Notes under the pieces: model-generated
What the model was told of the DNA's origin: nothing
The model's input: only the letters and a program-made list of their open reading frames with translations
Databases searched by the model: none
Position numbers and translations under genes: made by a program
In this document: positions 10,797 through 20,420 of the stretch, one piece after another
Layout: every line of letters begins with the position of its first letter
Numbering within the stretch: the first letter of the stretch is position 1
Source: Timema cristinae
Taxonomy: Eukaryota; Arthropoda; Insecta; Phasmatodea; Timematidae
Direction: 5' to 3'
Assembly: GCA_039000515.1 (NCBI GenBank)
Contig: JBCFYV010011135.1
Location: 6,433,209-6,497,208, forward strand
DNA length: 64,000 nucleotides

Positions 10797-11581
10797 CCAC
10801 TCCAACTCCCGGAGATGAGCGTGCAAATAGCCATTTCCAACCAAAAGCCCATGCCTTTCTCAGAATGGGAGATAGTACAACCTTTTCAGGGCCAACAAGG
10901 CTGCTGGAATGACCCCCAATTACTGTGGTGATACTTGCTAATGGTGGTAACAGGAGAATGCAACCCTTTTCAGGACGGAACAATCTAGCTTGGGTGAAGT
11001 TAGTAGGGTCCCTCCAATTTACGGAGCCACTGGAGGCTGCCACCATGAGTAAACTGCCCTTCTCAGAGAAGGAGACAATACGGCCATTTCCATATCCAAC
11101 AAGGTGATCAGCATGACATTTCCAATTACTGGGGAGCTGCGTGCGAATGGCAGTCAATGAGAGGAACTGGCCTTTTCAAGGGCAGGGCACTCTAGTGGGG
11201 TTCCTCCAACTCCTGGAGGTGAGCATGCCTCTGGCGGCTGCCAACGAGAGTCCGGTGTCCTTATCAGGATGCATAACACTTATTCCCTTCTAAAGGCCAC
11301 AGATGAACCCGGTGTGACTTGCTCTCTATTCGGCTTGGAGATTAATGTTGGCCTTATATAAAGTGTTGGTTGTGATTCCTATGAAGGTGAATCCAAAAGG
11401 GCCCTTCCAACTCTAGAAGGTGTGCGTGTCACTGATGCCCAAAAATTACTTGGGACCTCCTATAGAATCTTCAGCCCATAAACCAGAAAGTAAGGTTAAA
11501 GCTCCCTTCAGCATCATGGATGAAAAGCTAATTGGGTCAATCTAAGCCTTTTCCAGTGGGACTCCAGCAGTTCTGGACTGC
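10797..11581. repeat. Old ~100-bp tandem repeat, strongly diverged
   Basis: A recurring block like CTCCAACTCCTGGAGGTGAG appears at about 10803, 10913, 11009, 11120, 11203, 11302 and 11404, and each is followed about 55-60 bp on by CCTTTTCAGG-like sequence. Spacing is 83-112 bp. Neighbouring units are only partly alike, so this is an ancient array. On the minus strand the frame 11157-10729 is open and shows a recurring EKG-C/S-(I/L)L pattern about 28-43 residues apart, which could reflect a decayed repeat protein or only the DNA repeat. Confidence 0.55.
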
Positions 11582-11589
11582 TAAAGACC
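11582..11589. repeat. hAT target-site duplication, left copy
   Basis: TAAAGACC immediately before the element end TAGGGATG. The right copy at 13392-13399 is TAAAGAAC, 7 of 8 identical, matching the 8-bp duplication made by hAT transposases. Confidence 0.7.
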
Positions 11590-11868
11590 TAGGGATGTGA
11601 AAACATTATTGATGGTGTAACAAGATTAGTGCTTAACAGTGGGACCAGCGTGCTCTCATTGTTTACCCTGGCTGCGCTCCTTGTTCTCTCTGTCTCCCTC
11701 CTTGTCTAGCAGGTAGGTAGTGACCTTCTCACTTGACTGGGGGGATTAGAGGGGCCAGGGAGGTGCGGGGGGAGGACGGAGACACGTCTGGAAGAGTCGG
11801 GATTCTTTTTATTCTGGACTCTTGACTTTATAAATGGAGGATTCCAGACCCTTAGCTGTCACCACCCC

Positions 11869-11876
11869 TATATAAA
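11869..11876 (+). promoter_or_regulatory. TATA box in the LTR-like insert
   Basis: TATATAAA with CAGCG/CAGTG initiator-like sites 13-25 bp downstream and TCAGTTG at 11911. A plausible RNA polymerase II core promoter by sequence alone. Confidence 0.4.
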
Positions 11877-11952
11877 CAAGCTCAGCGATAGCAGTGCAGA
11901 GAGAGAGGGTTCAGTTGTTGGCTCTCAACCAGTGGGACTGGGAGTGGACCGG

Positions 11953-12057
11953 CATGTCCAGTGTGTGTGCCTGTGTGTCCAGGGTGTGGACCTGCGTGTC
12001 CAGTGTGTGTGGACCTGCGTGTCCAGTGTGTGTGGACCTGCGTGTCCAGTGTGTGGA
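11953..12057. repeat. 23-bp minisatellite, about four units
   Basis: Unit close to GACCTGCGTGTCCAGTGTG plus GTGT, repeated with little change at about 11988, 12012 and 12035 and a shorter partial copy before. It produces several spurious Cys/Val-rich ORFs on both strands. Confidence 0.8.
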
Positions 12058-13391
12058 CCGGTGTTTGTTTATCGCGGGTCATCGCAGTGTATCGTGTGCG
12101 GGACAAGTGTTGGACTAAGTACACGGGTGATGTAGACATTTATTGTTACTGTGTTAATGAACATGTTTGTGAATGTATTTAAATATTTGAGTAGTTATTA
12201 GGTGTTTTAGAGTTGTTAATTTACTTATTTAATTTATTTATATCTCTGTGCTCTATTAGTTTAATTAAGTTACAGACTTGTGTAAGGTTATTTTTATTTT
12301 ACTTAGTTACTTGTTTAGTTATACTTAATTTAGATATACAGTTAATTAGAGTGTGTATGTAAGTGGTAATTTTAATAATCACAACCTTGAATATTCCGTG
12401 GGCATTTTAATTCGTGTTTGGTCGGCAACCTACCCAAATATCTCTAAAAGAACTCGTGGTTCACACTTTCACGTGTGAACGGCCTGTGACCCTCCAAGAT
12501 CACGTGCGCGCCCCCACGTTACAATACTTTACTTAGATATTTTCCTTTCGATATTAGTATTTTTTCACTCATTACTTTTTCCAATACTTTTACTGATATT
12601 AGTACTCACAATTTGATACCTGCTTGGTATCGAAGGAAATAACTATTTGGTAATCTTCTCTCATGCTGAGATTAAATGTTTACTAGGATAGTCTATGGAG
12701 GAAGAACATATGACACTATTTCTCAATTCTCACTCATTTTCTGCAACTCTAGCATTCAATCTCTTTTAGCTCAAAATTATTCATAGCTGTTCCTTCATAT
12801 TTATTTATCAATACAGCCTGATGCTTGGGCGAGTGGTGACCATTCTACTAAAATTTTATCACTGAGAACATTAATCACAAAACTAAACAAAATAAGTTTT
12901 TGTAAATCTCAATAAACGCACTCAACTCAAGGGTACCCCAAGCAAACCAAAAGAAATGTATATGTGCATTGTTTAAGCGGTTGAACTAGGACACTGCTTC
13001 CATTCTTCTAGACATTCGTTAATAGTTAATAATATATTTTGATAGAGTATAAAAACAATAATTGTAGTTAAAAAATTGCATCTTCCAGAAGTGAATTAAG
13101 AATTTTGTTTAGAAGTTGGAGAGCTAAAAAGATTCTTTTAAAATCTGTTTTAAAATACTATAAACCACTATAATTTTCAGTGTTTAAATAAATATGAAAA
13201 TATAATTACTATGTAAATTTTATAATATTAATCATTATTATTAGAAGATAACATTTCCAGACTAAAATGTCTATACCAATACATACTGTTATCGATACTT
13301 TCCTAACGATACTAGTAATATATCGATATTTTTCTTCTGATAATTTTAATGAGTAGACTGTCAATACTTTGATTTTGATATCACATCCCTA

Positions 13392-13399
13392 TAAAGAAC
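13392..13399. repeat. hAT target-site duplication, right copy
   Basis: TAAAGAAC, partner of 11582-11589. Confidence 0.7.
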
Positions 13400-13729
13400 A
13401 CTGACTTCAAAGAAATGATTATTATTGCAAAGGTCCAAAAGACCTGCAACACCGTTGGCACCTCTCCCCAAGGGGTATCATGCTAAAAGAAACGCCTTGA
13501 TGAATTATCGTCATTGTCTGCAGACCGGGACACTCGCTACCCACGTGTTGACAGCTCTCAATAGTCCATGGACGTGGAGGAGGATCTGATCTCAGACTCA
13601 AACCTCTCTTTGATGCGTGGAAAGTCGAGCTTGGTGTCTGATGATCAACCTGAAGGGTTTCAGATTGTAAATCCACACCGTAGGGGGAAGTCCGTCAACA
13701 ACAAGAGGCTAGTGAGGGCAACTCTGACC

Positions 13730-14010
13730 ATCTAGGGGATATGTCTTGTGTAGAAAGTGTAGGAAAAAAGGCTCTGTCAAGAGTGTGCCAGCGTTGTGCC
13801 AAGTTGGGAAGTGGAGGAAACCCAAGAGTAGCAACACAGGCTGCTCTTCATATCTGACAAGCCCCATAGGTTAAAAGCCTGTCCACAAGATCAAGGGAAA
13901 TGCCCTTCAAACTATCCTTTATAATGTGGAGATATATTTCATGGTGTCTTGAGCCATCCGCCCCTAGATAATAGAGCCGGGATACCGATTAAGACTTCAA
14001 TGTTTGCCGG
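13730..14010 (+). pseudogene. Possible decayed LINE gag zinc-knuckle relic
   Basis: In one plus frame near 13780 VCQRCAKLG occurs. After a frame change SDKPHRLKACPQDQGKCPS follows near 13850-13910, recalling the knuckle series of Jockey/R1-type gags (CxxC, then HxxxxCP). Stops and frame changes are frequent and no RT is adjacent. GC content is higher than in the flanks. Treat as a faint relic; a chance resemblance is possible. Confidence 0.25.
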
Positions 14011-14404
14011 AGGAAAGGTATCACACCTTCCATAGGTTTCTGTCCTGTCTTGGGGTCCAGCACGGGTCCAATGGACTAGGCAAGATGACTGGTAAGGGTT
14101 GTGGTTGAGGGATGTCTGAAAAACTTAAAAACAGACAAGGTCTGGGGAAAGATTGTGGGGAAGTGGGTAAGGAAGTCCCCGTAAAAACCATCAGCCAGAT
14201 ACAATGTGTAACAATGTCTATTACCTCGTTTCAAATGTCTTACGAGTTTTAAGTAAATATATCTTTATTATTTACAGCAGCGAGAAAATCTATGCTGTGC
14301 AGCCTCCCCACCTTTTTTAAAGGCAAATTAGCCCTTTTGCAAAAAAAAAAAAAATCTATAAATTTTATTGTGGATCTGACTTAGAAAAAAATCATGCTAG
14401 AAAA

Positions 14405-14650
14405 TTACGAAGCCAAGCTCCGTCGGTAGAGCGTCCACCTATGGAGTTAAGGGTCTCGGGCTCGATTCCTGGCCAGGCCGAGAAATGTATCATTGTTGGA
14501 ATGTGAGTTTACCATTTCACTGTGATGAATTGACGGCGAGTGATGGATATTGTCTTTGTCCTAGATTTAAGGTTATAGTAATTAGTACAAAGGCGAACAA
14601 CCTGAACAGGTAGTAAGATACACAACGCTAAAAATAGTTTAAAAAAAATA
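14405..14650 (+). mobile_element. SINE family D, full length
   Basis: tRNA-like head with GCTCCGTCGGTAGAGCG (A box) and GGGCTCGATTCC (B box). The body (AAATGTATCATTGTTGGAAT, then CACTGTGATGAATTGACGG and TTGTCCTAGATTTAAGG) is shared with the copy at 46163-46324. It ends in the common 3' domain CCTGAACAGGTAGTAAGA and an A-rich tail. Pol III type promoter expected. Confidence 0.75.
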
Positions 14651-16336
14651 AAAGCACCGACCCTCTATAATGGTATCACATAACATAGTTTGAGAGCCAC
14701 TATTGTATTAGCTAGGTTCAGGTTACAGATATGTCCAAATGGACACTGATAATATGTGCATTTGTGACAGAATATCTTCATCAGTATTACACCTCCACAA
14801 TCATCACATACATATAGCCTAATATTTTCAATCACTCTTTTTTTATGTCTATTTTCGTCAAATTTTTTTCCAATATATTTTCTACCCTTTGTTCAGACGT
14901 AGCGAAATAGTTTTATAACAACTATCAAAACATAGTTTGTAAGTCCCAAGTTAAATTCCCGTGTCCAATGTCATTTTTTTAATTTAAATAATATGTAGAT
15001 GAGGCTATAATCATAATTAACAAATACTAATATTCGACATCATGATGATTCGACATAATGATTTAAATACTTAACATCCACCCCCCGCTTCCCTTCACTT
15101 TATTATCTCGGCATATCTTTATATGGCTCACTTAGTGTAATTAATATTTATATTTTTATTAATGACACTAGTGTGTTAATAATGAGAAATATATAAAACA
15201 GAGGTACATTTTTGTGGAGGGACAAAGAGAAACCATTAAAAAAGATGCACTCTTTGTTTACCCATTCGGGATTTTAATCCTCACCACCATTTATCGTTAA
15301 AAACTAAAATAAATTAGCTTAGTGTTTAAATCGTGTCAAGGTTAACTTTAAAAATGAACCGATGGCTTTGTTCGGTCCCTGACTTACAGTTTTTATTCAT
15401 AATAGCCAGAGAAGACTGTCTACCTGCTAACCCTTCCCCTCCCCCACACTCCCTACCCAATCCCAGAACTTCTCCAAGACTTCCCGGTCACTCCACCGCT
15501 GCCGAGGATAGGTTTTTTTGTTCTCAACGAAATGGAAAGGTAGCATCCACTTTCACTTTTTCCTCAGCGACACAAATGCTATCTTTAAGATTTTACTCAT
15601 CATTAGTTCTGTTAAAACATCGTTAATGCAACTACAGTCAGCCACACTGAAAAAAATCCTTTCATCAATGTCACGCTTGCTACACTGACTTGTAAACGGT
15701 GGAGAGCCAGGTAACAATCCACAAAGAGAGATGGCGATATGTCAGAGCGATCAGCTGTACAAACATACCAAAACCATTAGTGACAGATTTATGGTTTCAA
15801 GGACAGACAGCTAGTGACTTGGAATGAGAAGATATGGGTTATCTGCCCTATTCTGATCATGCGGTTCTGTTTCAGCTATTGCGGGGATGTATCAGATATA
15901 TTTTCAAAATCAGGGGGCAAAATTTGAAGCACCTCAGCTTGTATCACTTTTCATGAGTTTAAGATTGAATATTAATGTGAATGAAGGACCGTTAGAAAGT
16001 TAAAAGAAGTTGGCATTAATTGATTTACTTCCTTAATTTATTACACACGTTTATTTATAAAAACTATTAATTGAATATTGCAATTATTTAGCAATATTTT
16101 AAGAATAATTTTAAGGTTCATTAAAATAATATTTATTTCAATTAATAAACCTCCTCAAATACTTTTAACATTCCAAATATGAAATCTTGGCATCATTTGG
16201 TTTTTCTAAAAATTGTTGCATTAGATGTCAAAATCTCAATGTTTTAGTAAAAACTGTACTTAAAATATACAGTTAACCTCTATTTAATACACTGATCCAA
16301 GTTTGGTTTAAAAAAGACCTACTAATATATATATAT
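14651..16336. other. AT-rich stretch with a SINE C fragment
   Basis: 14934-15000 resembles the 3' half of SINE family C (CCCGTGTCCAATGTCATTTTT). The rest has no recognisable gene; the ORF at 15333-15626 is probably chance. Confidence 0.45.
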
Positions 16337-16519
16337 AAGGATGCATAAAACGATAAGATGGAAAGCAAGCCCTTTTAAGTGCTTAAGGGTGTTTGGCCCA
16401 AAACTAATAATAAAATAATTATTATATATATATATAATTATTTTATTATTAGTTTTGGGCCAAACACCCTTAAGCACTTAAAAGGGCTTGCTTTCCATCT
16501 TATCGTTTTATGCATCCTT
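16337..16519. repeat. Palindrome with two identical ~85-bp arms
   Basis: The left arm (16337-16421) and the reverse complement of the right arm (16435-16519) look identical base for base, with a short AT loop. It begins AAGGATGCATAAAACG and has an (AT)n run just outside the left arm and in the loop. Transcribed, it would form a long perfect hairpin. No flanking target duplication is evident. It could be a fold-back MITE, a template-switch duplication or an assembly artefact. Confidence 0.9.
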
Positions 16520-17169
16520 CAGACACTTGGTGCTTCTACCCTACGATAAGCTTTGACTCTGGCTTTTGAGTCATATTACCTAGAGAACCAGCTTAGAGAA
16601 AAATAGGTGAAGCCCACTGTCACTTCTATTGTATTTTTAAGTACCTTTTTCTATGTAGTGAGATTAATAAAATCGTTGGTATCGAACCCTATCGCTTACT
16701 GATGGAGCTTACATAGCTAGATATTCTTGGAATTTCAAACGGGCATCCCATTTTCTTCCATCAGTATAATTAATGTGTATAAATATTGAAAATTGTTTCT
16801 GTTATTTAAATGGTAGTAGTTTTTATTCGTAATTTCTTGTCAATATACACCAAGCTCTGTATAAATAACATTTGACATGACTTATTGAGTGTGACCTATT
16901 TCTTCTATGAATTATTATCCTTTGCCTCATTTGTTGTGTATATATACAACACTTGGTAGAATAGCACTACTAGCGCTTCCCGTGGAAAAATATTATACCA
17001 TCCACATAGTTCTCATTCTAGCTCTATTATTCAGATGCAATTGTTAAGTTAAAATATTTGATTTGCAGTGTTTCATCTAGGATTAAACCATTTTGTTTAG
17101 ATTACAGTAAATTCCAGTAAATTTTTATTATTTGACAATTTATAAATATAATCAGTTTAATAATTATTT
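16520..17169. other. AT-rich stretch, no gene recognised
   Basis: Flank between the palindrome and the SINE B remnant that hosts the copia element; nothing recognisable. Confidence 0.5.
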
Positions 17170-17299
17170 AAACTGAGGGTTGTTTTTCGTAGTTGGTTTC
17201 TCATTCTTCCTATGTGCAAATGAGGTTACTTTACATTATAAATGCTTGCTTCCTCATTCTTACTCCATCAGAGTTAAAATCATATTTACATATAAACTG
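17170..17299 (+). mobile_element. SINE family B, left part, split by copia
   Basis: Resembles the body of the family B copies at 30291 and 54484. The sequence resumes after the copia element at 21906-21936, where the shared 3' domain (GAACAGGTAATAAGA) completes it. The head is missing or too diverged to see. Confidence 0.5.
17295..17299. repeat. Copia target-site duplication, left (AACTG)
   Basis: Identical to 21906-21910; the 5-bp length is that produced by copia integrase. Confidence 0.92.
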
Positions 17300-17535
17300 T
17301 GTTGATGTATTTTAACATCTTTTTATATTATTTGATAACTTTTAATTTTTATCTCTCATCCTTTGCTAACGCAGCACCCCAACAATGGTTAAATCAAAAT
17401 CCCTAAGGCAACTGTAAGTAAACAACCATACGCACTAATAAAAATGAATGTATCGCTTCCTATCGCTAAACAACGTTTTGAATAAACTCTAATAATTGTG
17501 AAACCAAAAGTGCCTTTTTATTGCAAAAACCAACA
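17300..17535 (+). repeat. copia 5' LTR
   Basis: Starts TGTTGATG and ends ACCAACA. Carries AATAAA at 17480-17485 as a possible polyadenylation signal. Confidence 0.95.
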
Positions 17536-17550
17536 GGTTATGGGCCCAGG
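17536..17550 (+). promoter_or_regulatory. copia primer-binding site (initiator tRNA-Met, internal)
   Basis: GGTTATGGGCCCAGG directly after the LTR is complementary to the anticodon arm of initiator tRNA-Met, not to its 3' end. Drosophila copia is known to prime from a half-tRNA-Met of this kind. Confidence 0.85.
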
Positions 17551-17666
17551 CACGTAACGACATTAGTGCGTGATTGATTTTGTTAAAATAAATTCACTTG
17601 GTGCGATATTTTTGGAGAAAATCCGACGAGACATTTTGAGGTTAGGACGACGCCGCCACGCTCACA

Positions 17667-20420
17667 ATGGACTCGACGAAGATTATCAACGTTGGACTTC
17701 TGGAAGGAAAAGGAAACTGGAATACATGGCGATATAAACTGAGCATTTGTTTACGAGGTATCCCCGGAGCGACAGACGTAATTGAAGGCAGGTTAGTCAA
17801 ACCAAGGGCGTTGTCAGATGAAGCGACCGCGGCACAAAGAGCGGAGTACCAGACATCGCTCGACGCTTTTAATAAGGCAGACAGCCATGCGTTGATCGTT
17901 TTAACCGCAAATATGACGGAAGAGACACTTCAGAAAATAATGCGTCTCAAGTCAGCCCGGGAGGTGTGGCTCGAACTGCACAAACTCTTCGACGGCGTCT
18001 CCGAAGACAAGGTTTACAATTTATGCCTTAAGTTCTTTAGTTATGAAAAAGCCGTTGAAGATGATATCGCTACGCATGTCTCAAAATTAAAGAATTTGTG
18101 GAGCGAACTAAAGCAGGAAATGAGTAACGACGCCGAGCTAACCTCAAATTTGCCAGATTTATTTATGATCTGTAAAATTTTAGGTACGTTGCCTGAAGAT
18201 TACTTTTCATTCAAGTCGAGCTGGATGCTGATGTCAAAAGCTGACAGGACAATCGACAATTTGACGAACCAGCTGTGTGCCTACGAGAATGCACTGAAAG
18301 GCAAACAAGAGTCATCTCAACAAGAAGCCCTCTATGTTAATTCGTCAAAGCAGCCAAACAACTCGCACAAGAATCAGCAAAAGGGTGACAAAAAGAAATT
18401 TTGCACCTACTGCAAGAAGAAAAATCACCTAGCAAAGGTATGCAGGAAGCGAATCGCGGATGAAGCACTTGGCAACAAAGCCAGCAACTCGGAAAATCCG
18501 GAAAAGGGTGCAAATATGATCCTGACTACGGTAGCCTCGACTGTGATGAACTTGGAGTGCAACTCCAAGTTCTGGTATGTAGATAATGGAGCAACAAGTC
18601 ATGTTTCTAATAACAAAAATATTTTTAGGACGTTCGAGTCTTTTTCTACAAACCACACAGTGATCACAGCGAATGGCGTGAAGGTTGCGGCTATTGGTAA
18701 AGGCGACATTGACATCGAAGCAGAAGTCAACGGCAAGATGCACAAGCTCACGTTGGCTGATGTATGGTGTGTTCCCGGGATCCAGAGAAATCTATTCTCA
18801 GTCCTTGCAGCGCAGGATAAGAACAAGGAAAGCAGGTTCATCTCGTCTCCAGAGGTTTGCAACTTCATCGTCAACGGCGAAGTGAAACTGACTGGAGTTC
18901 GTGAGCGGTTTGGTGGACTCTACAGGCTGAATGTGAAGAACGTGAACGACATTCCATCCAATGAAGTCAACGCAACAGAAGCAAACAATCTTCTCCAACT
19001 TTACCATGAACGATTCGGACATCAGAACAAGCGACACGTGAAATCCCTTCTGGACAAGCTGGGAATTCATGTCAACTTGGACAGTGAACTTTGTGAAGGC
19101 TGCGTCTATGGCAAAGCTCATCGTCTGCCTTTCGGTACGAGGTCTAAGACAACGGAACCGGGAGAGCGGATCCACACAGATGTTTGCGGTCCATTCAAAG
19201 AGTCCATGTCAGGATACTTGTACTTCGTCCTCTTCAAGGATGACTACACAAAGTTCAGGACCATCTACTTTTTGAAAGAGAAGTCCGAAGTTGCAGAGAA
19301 GTTGGCTCAATTCGTTGCGGAAGTCAAGACTCTTGGACACAACATCAAAGAGCTGCTAAGCGACGGTGGCAAGGAATTCGACAACAAGCATGTCAGAAAA
19401 ATCCTACAAAAGGAAGGAATTGTTCAACGCATTACGATGCCCTACACTCCAGAGCAGAATGGCTCCAGTGAAAGAGAGAACCGCACCGTGGTTGAAACTG
19501 CTCGAGCAATGATGTATGCTCATGGAAAGCTGCCTCAGATGCTTTGGGCCGAGATGATCAACACAGCAGCCTATGTTCTCAACAGGACAGGACCTTCCCG
19601 AGTTGATGGAAAATCTCCCTACGAGTTGTGGCATGGCAGTAAACCAGGTCTGAAACATCTTCGGGTGATCGGATCTACCTGCTATCCACACATTCCAAAA
19701 CAACAAAGGAAGAAGATGGATCCAAAAGCAATCAAAGGAATTCTCATCGGATACGACAAAGACGACGGCTACAGGATCTTCTGTGAAGAGGAAGGAAGAC
19801 TCATCAGATCAAGAGATGTCATCTTCGAGGAAAAGGTGCTAGAGCATAAAATCGACAACTATCTTCCGGAAAGTCTCGACTCTGCTGCTGAACCAGTGGA
19901 TTCAACTTCTGAAGAAAGTCAAGAAGATGATGACAAAACGCAAAGCGAAGAAAATGATGATGAATTCTGGGATATGAGTACTGTTGATGAAGAAGAAGGT
20001 CTAGATGAACAAGTTCCAGATAGTGCTCCAAGTCCAGATGAAGAAGCCATCGTCAAGCGCCTTCGTAATCGTTCGTCGCTCAAACCTCCAGAGAAATATC
20101 AGGACTTCGTGATGCTTCTCTCTAGCCCTCTTCAGGAACCTGGATCCTACAAAGAAGCCATGCGATCGGATCAGCAAGATCGTTGGAAAGAAGCTATGAG
20201 TCGTGAGATGAAAGCTCTTGAAGAGAACAAGACTTGGGAACTGGTTGATCTACCCCAGGAAAAAGAGCAATCTCGAATAAATGGGTCTACCGGATCAAAA
20301 CCAACGCCGATGGATCGATTGATAAATACAAAGCCAGACTGGTCATCAAAGGCTTTTCACAGCGGAAAGGAGTGGACTACGATCAAACCTTCAGTCCAGT
20401 TGCAAGAACATCAACTATAA
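17667..20420 (+). CDS. copia gag-pol, 5' part: gag, protease, integrase
   Basis: 917-residue frame, authentic to about residue 864. Gag capsid-like domain (UBN2 type) at about residues 1-235 and a zinc knuckle CTYCKKKNHLAKVC near 246-259. Aspartic protease WYVDNGATSHV has Asp306; the usual DSG is DNG here. The GAG-pre-integrase region shows YHERFGH and CEGCVYGK (HHCC zinc site). The integrase core has Asp505 (HTDVCGPF), Asp566 (SDGGKEF) and Glu602 (SSERENRT), exactly DD35E. An acidic linker and the RT start (WELVDLPQ) follow. One deleted base near 20256 moves the frame, so the last ~50 residues of this ORF are nonsense and the RT continues in another frame. Start chosen at the first ATG after the primer-binding site. 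Confidence 0.93.
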   Translation: MDSTKIINVGLLEGKGNWNTWRYKLSICLRGIPGATDVIEGRLVKPRALSDEATAAQRAEYQTSLDAFNKADSHALIVLTANMTEETLQKIMRLKSAREVWLELHKLFDGVSEDKVYNLCLKFFSYEKAVEDDIATHVSKLKNLWSELKQEMSNDAELTSNLPDLFMICKILGTLPEDYFSFKSSWMLMSKADRTIDNLTNQLCAYENALKGKQESSQQEALYVNSSKQPNNSHKNQQKGDKKKFCTYCKKKNHLAKVCRKRIADEALGNKASNSENPEKGANMILTTVASTVMNLECNSKFWYVDNGATSHVSNNKNIFRTFESFSTNHTVITANGVKVAAIGKGDIDIEAEVNGKMHKLTLADVWCVPGIQRNLFSVLAAQDKNKESRFISSPEVCNFIVNGEVKLTGVRERFGGLYRLNVKNVNDIPSNEVNATEANNLLQLYHERFGHQNKRHVKSLLDKLGIHVNLDSELCEGCVYGKAHRLPFGTRSKTTEPGERIHTDVCGPFKESMSGYLYFVLFKDDYTKFRTIYFLKEKSEVAEKLAQFVAEVKTLGHNIKELLSDGGKEFDNKHVRKILQKEGIVQRITMPYTPEQNGSSERENRTVVETARAMMYAHGKLPQMLWAEMINTAAYVLNRTGPSRVDGKSPYELWHGSKPGLKHLRVIGSTCYPHIPKQQRKKMDPKAIKGILIGYDKDDGYRIFCEEEGRLIRSRDVIFEEKVLEHKIDNYLPESLDSAAEPVDSTSEESQEDDDKTQSEENDDEFWDMSTVDEEEGLDEQVPDSAPSPDEEAIVKRLRNRSSLKPPEKYQDFVMLLSSPLQEPGSYKEAMRSDQQDRWKEAMSREMKALEENKTWELVDLPQEKEQSRINGSTGSKPTPMDRLINTKPDWSSKAFHSGKEWTTIKPSVQLQEHQL

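Larger units (their letters stand above)
11616..12523 (+). mobile_element. Candidate solo LTR (908 bp) inside the hAT element
   Basis: Begins TGTAAC and ends GTTACA, a 6-bp inverted terminus typical of insect Metaviridae LTRs. It is more GC-rich than its surroundings and has a TATA box (TATATAAA, 11869-11876) followed by a CAGT-type initiator and a short GT-rich repeat. No clear 4-6-bp target duplication is seen (GATGG left, ATACT right), and no gag or pol neighbours it, so it could be a solo LTR or a separate GC-rich insert. Confidence 0.4.
11590..13391. mobile_element. Non-autonomous hAT element carrying an LTR-like insert
   Basis: Ends are TAGGGATGTGA and its reverse complement (TCACATCCCTA), flanked by a near-perfect 8-bp duplication. 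Inside each end lie CGATACT/CGATATTAGTA-type subterminal motifs (12540-12640 and 13280-13340), typical of hAT elements. No transposase ORF is present. Taking out the 11616-12523 insert leaves an element of about 894 bp in which the subterminal motifs sit near both ends. Confidence 0.65.

Noticed and set aside
11882..12182. Overlapping Cys/Val-rich and His/Thr-rich ORFs
   Set aside because: Frames through the 23-bp minisatellite.
18429..19706. Minus-strand ORFs within the copia element
   Set aside because: Shadows of the gag-pol coding sequence on the other strand.
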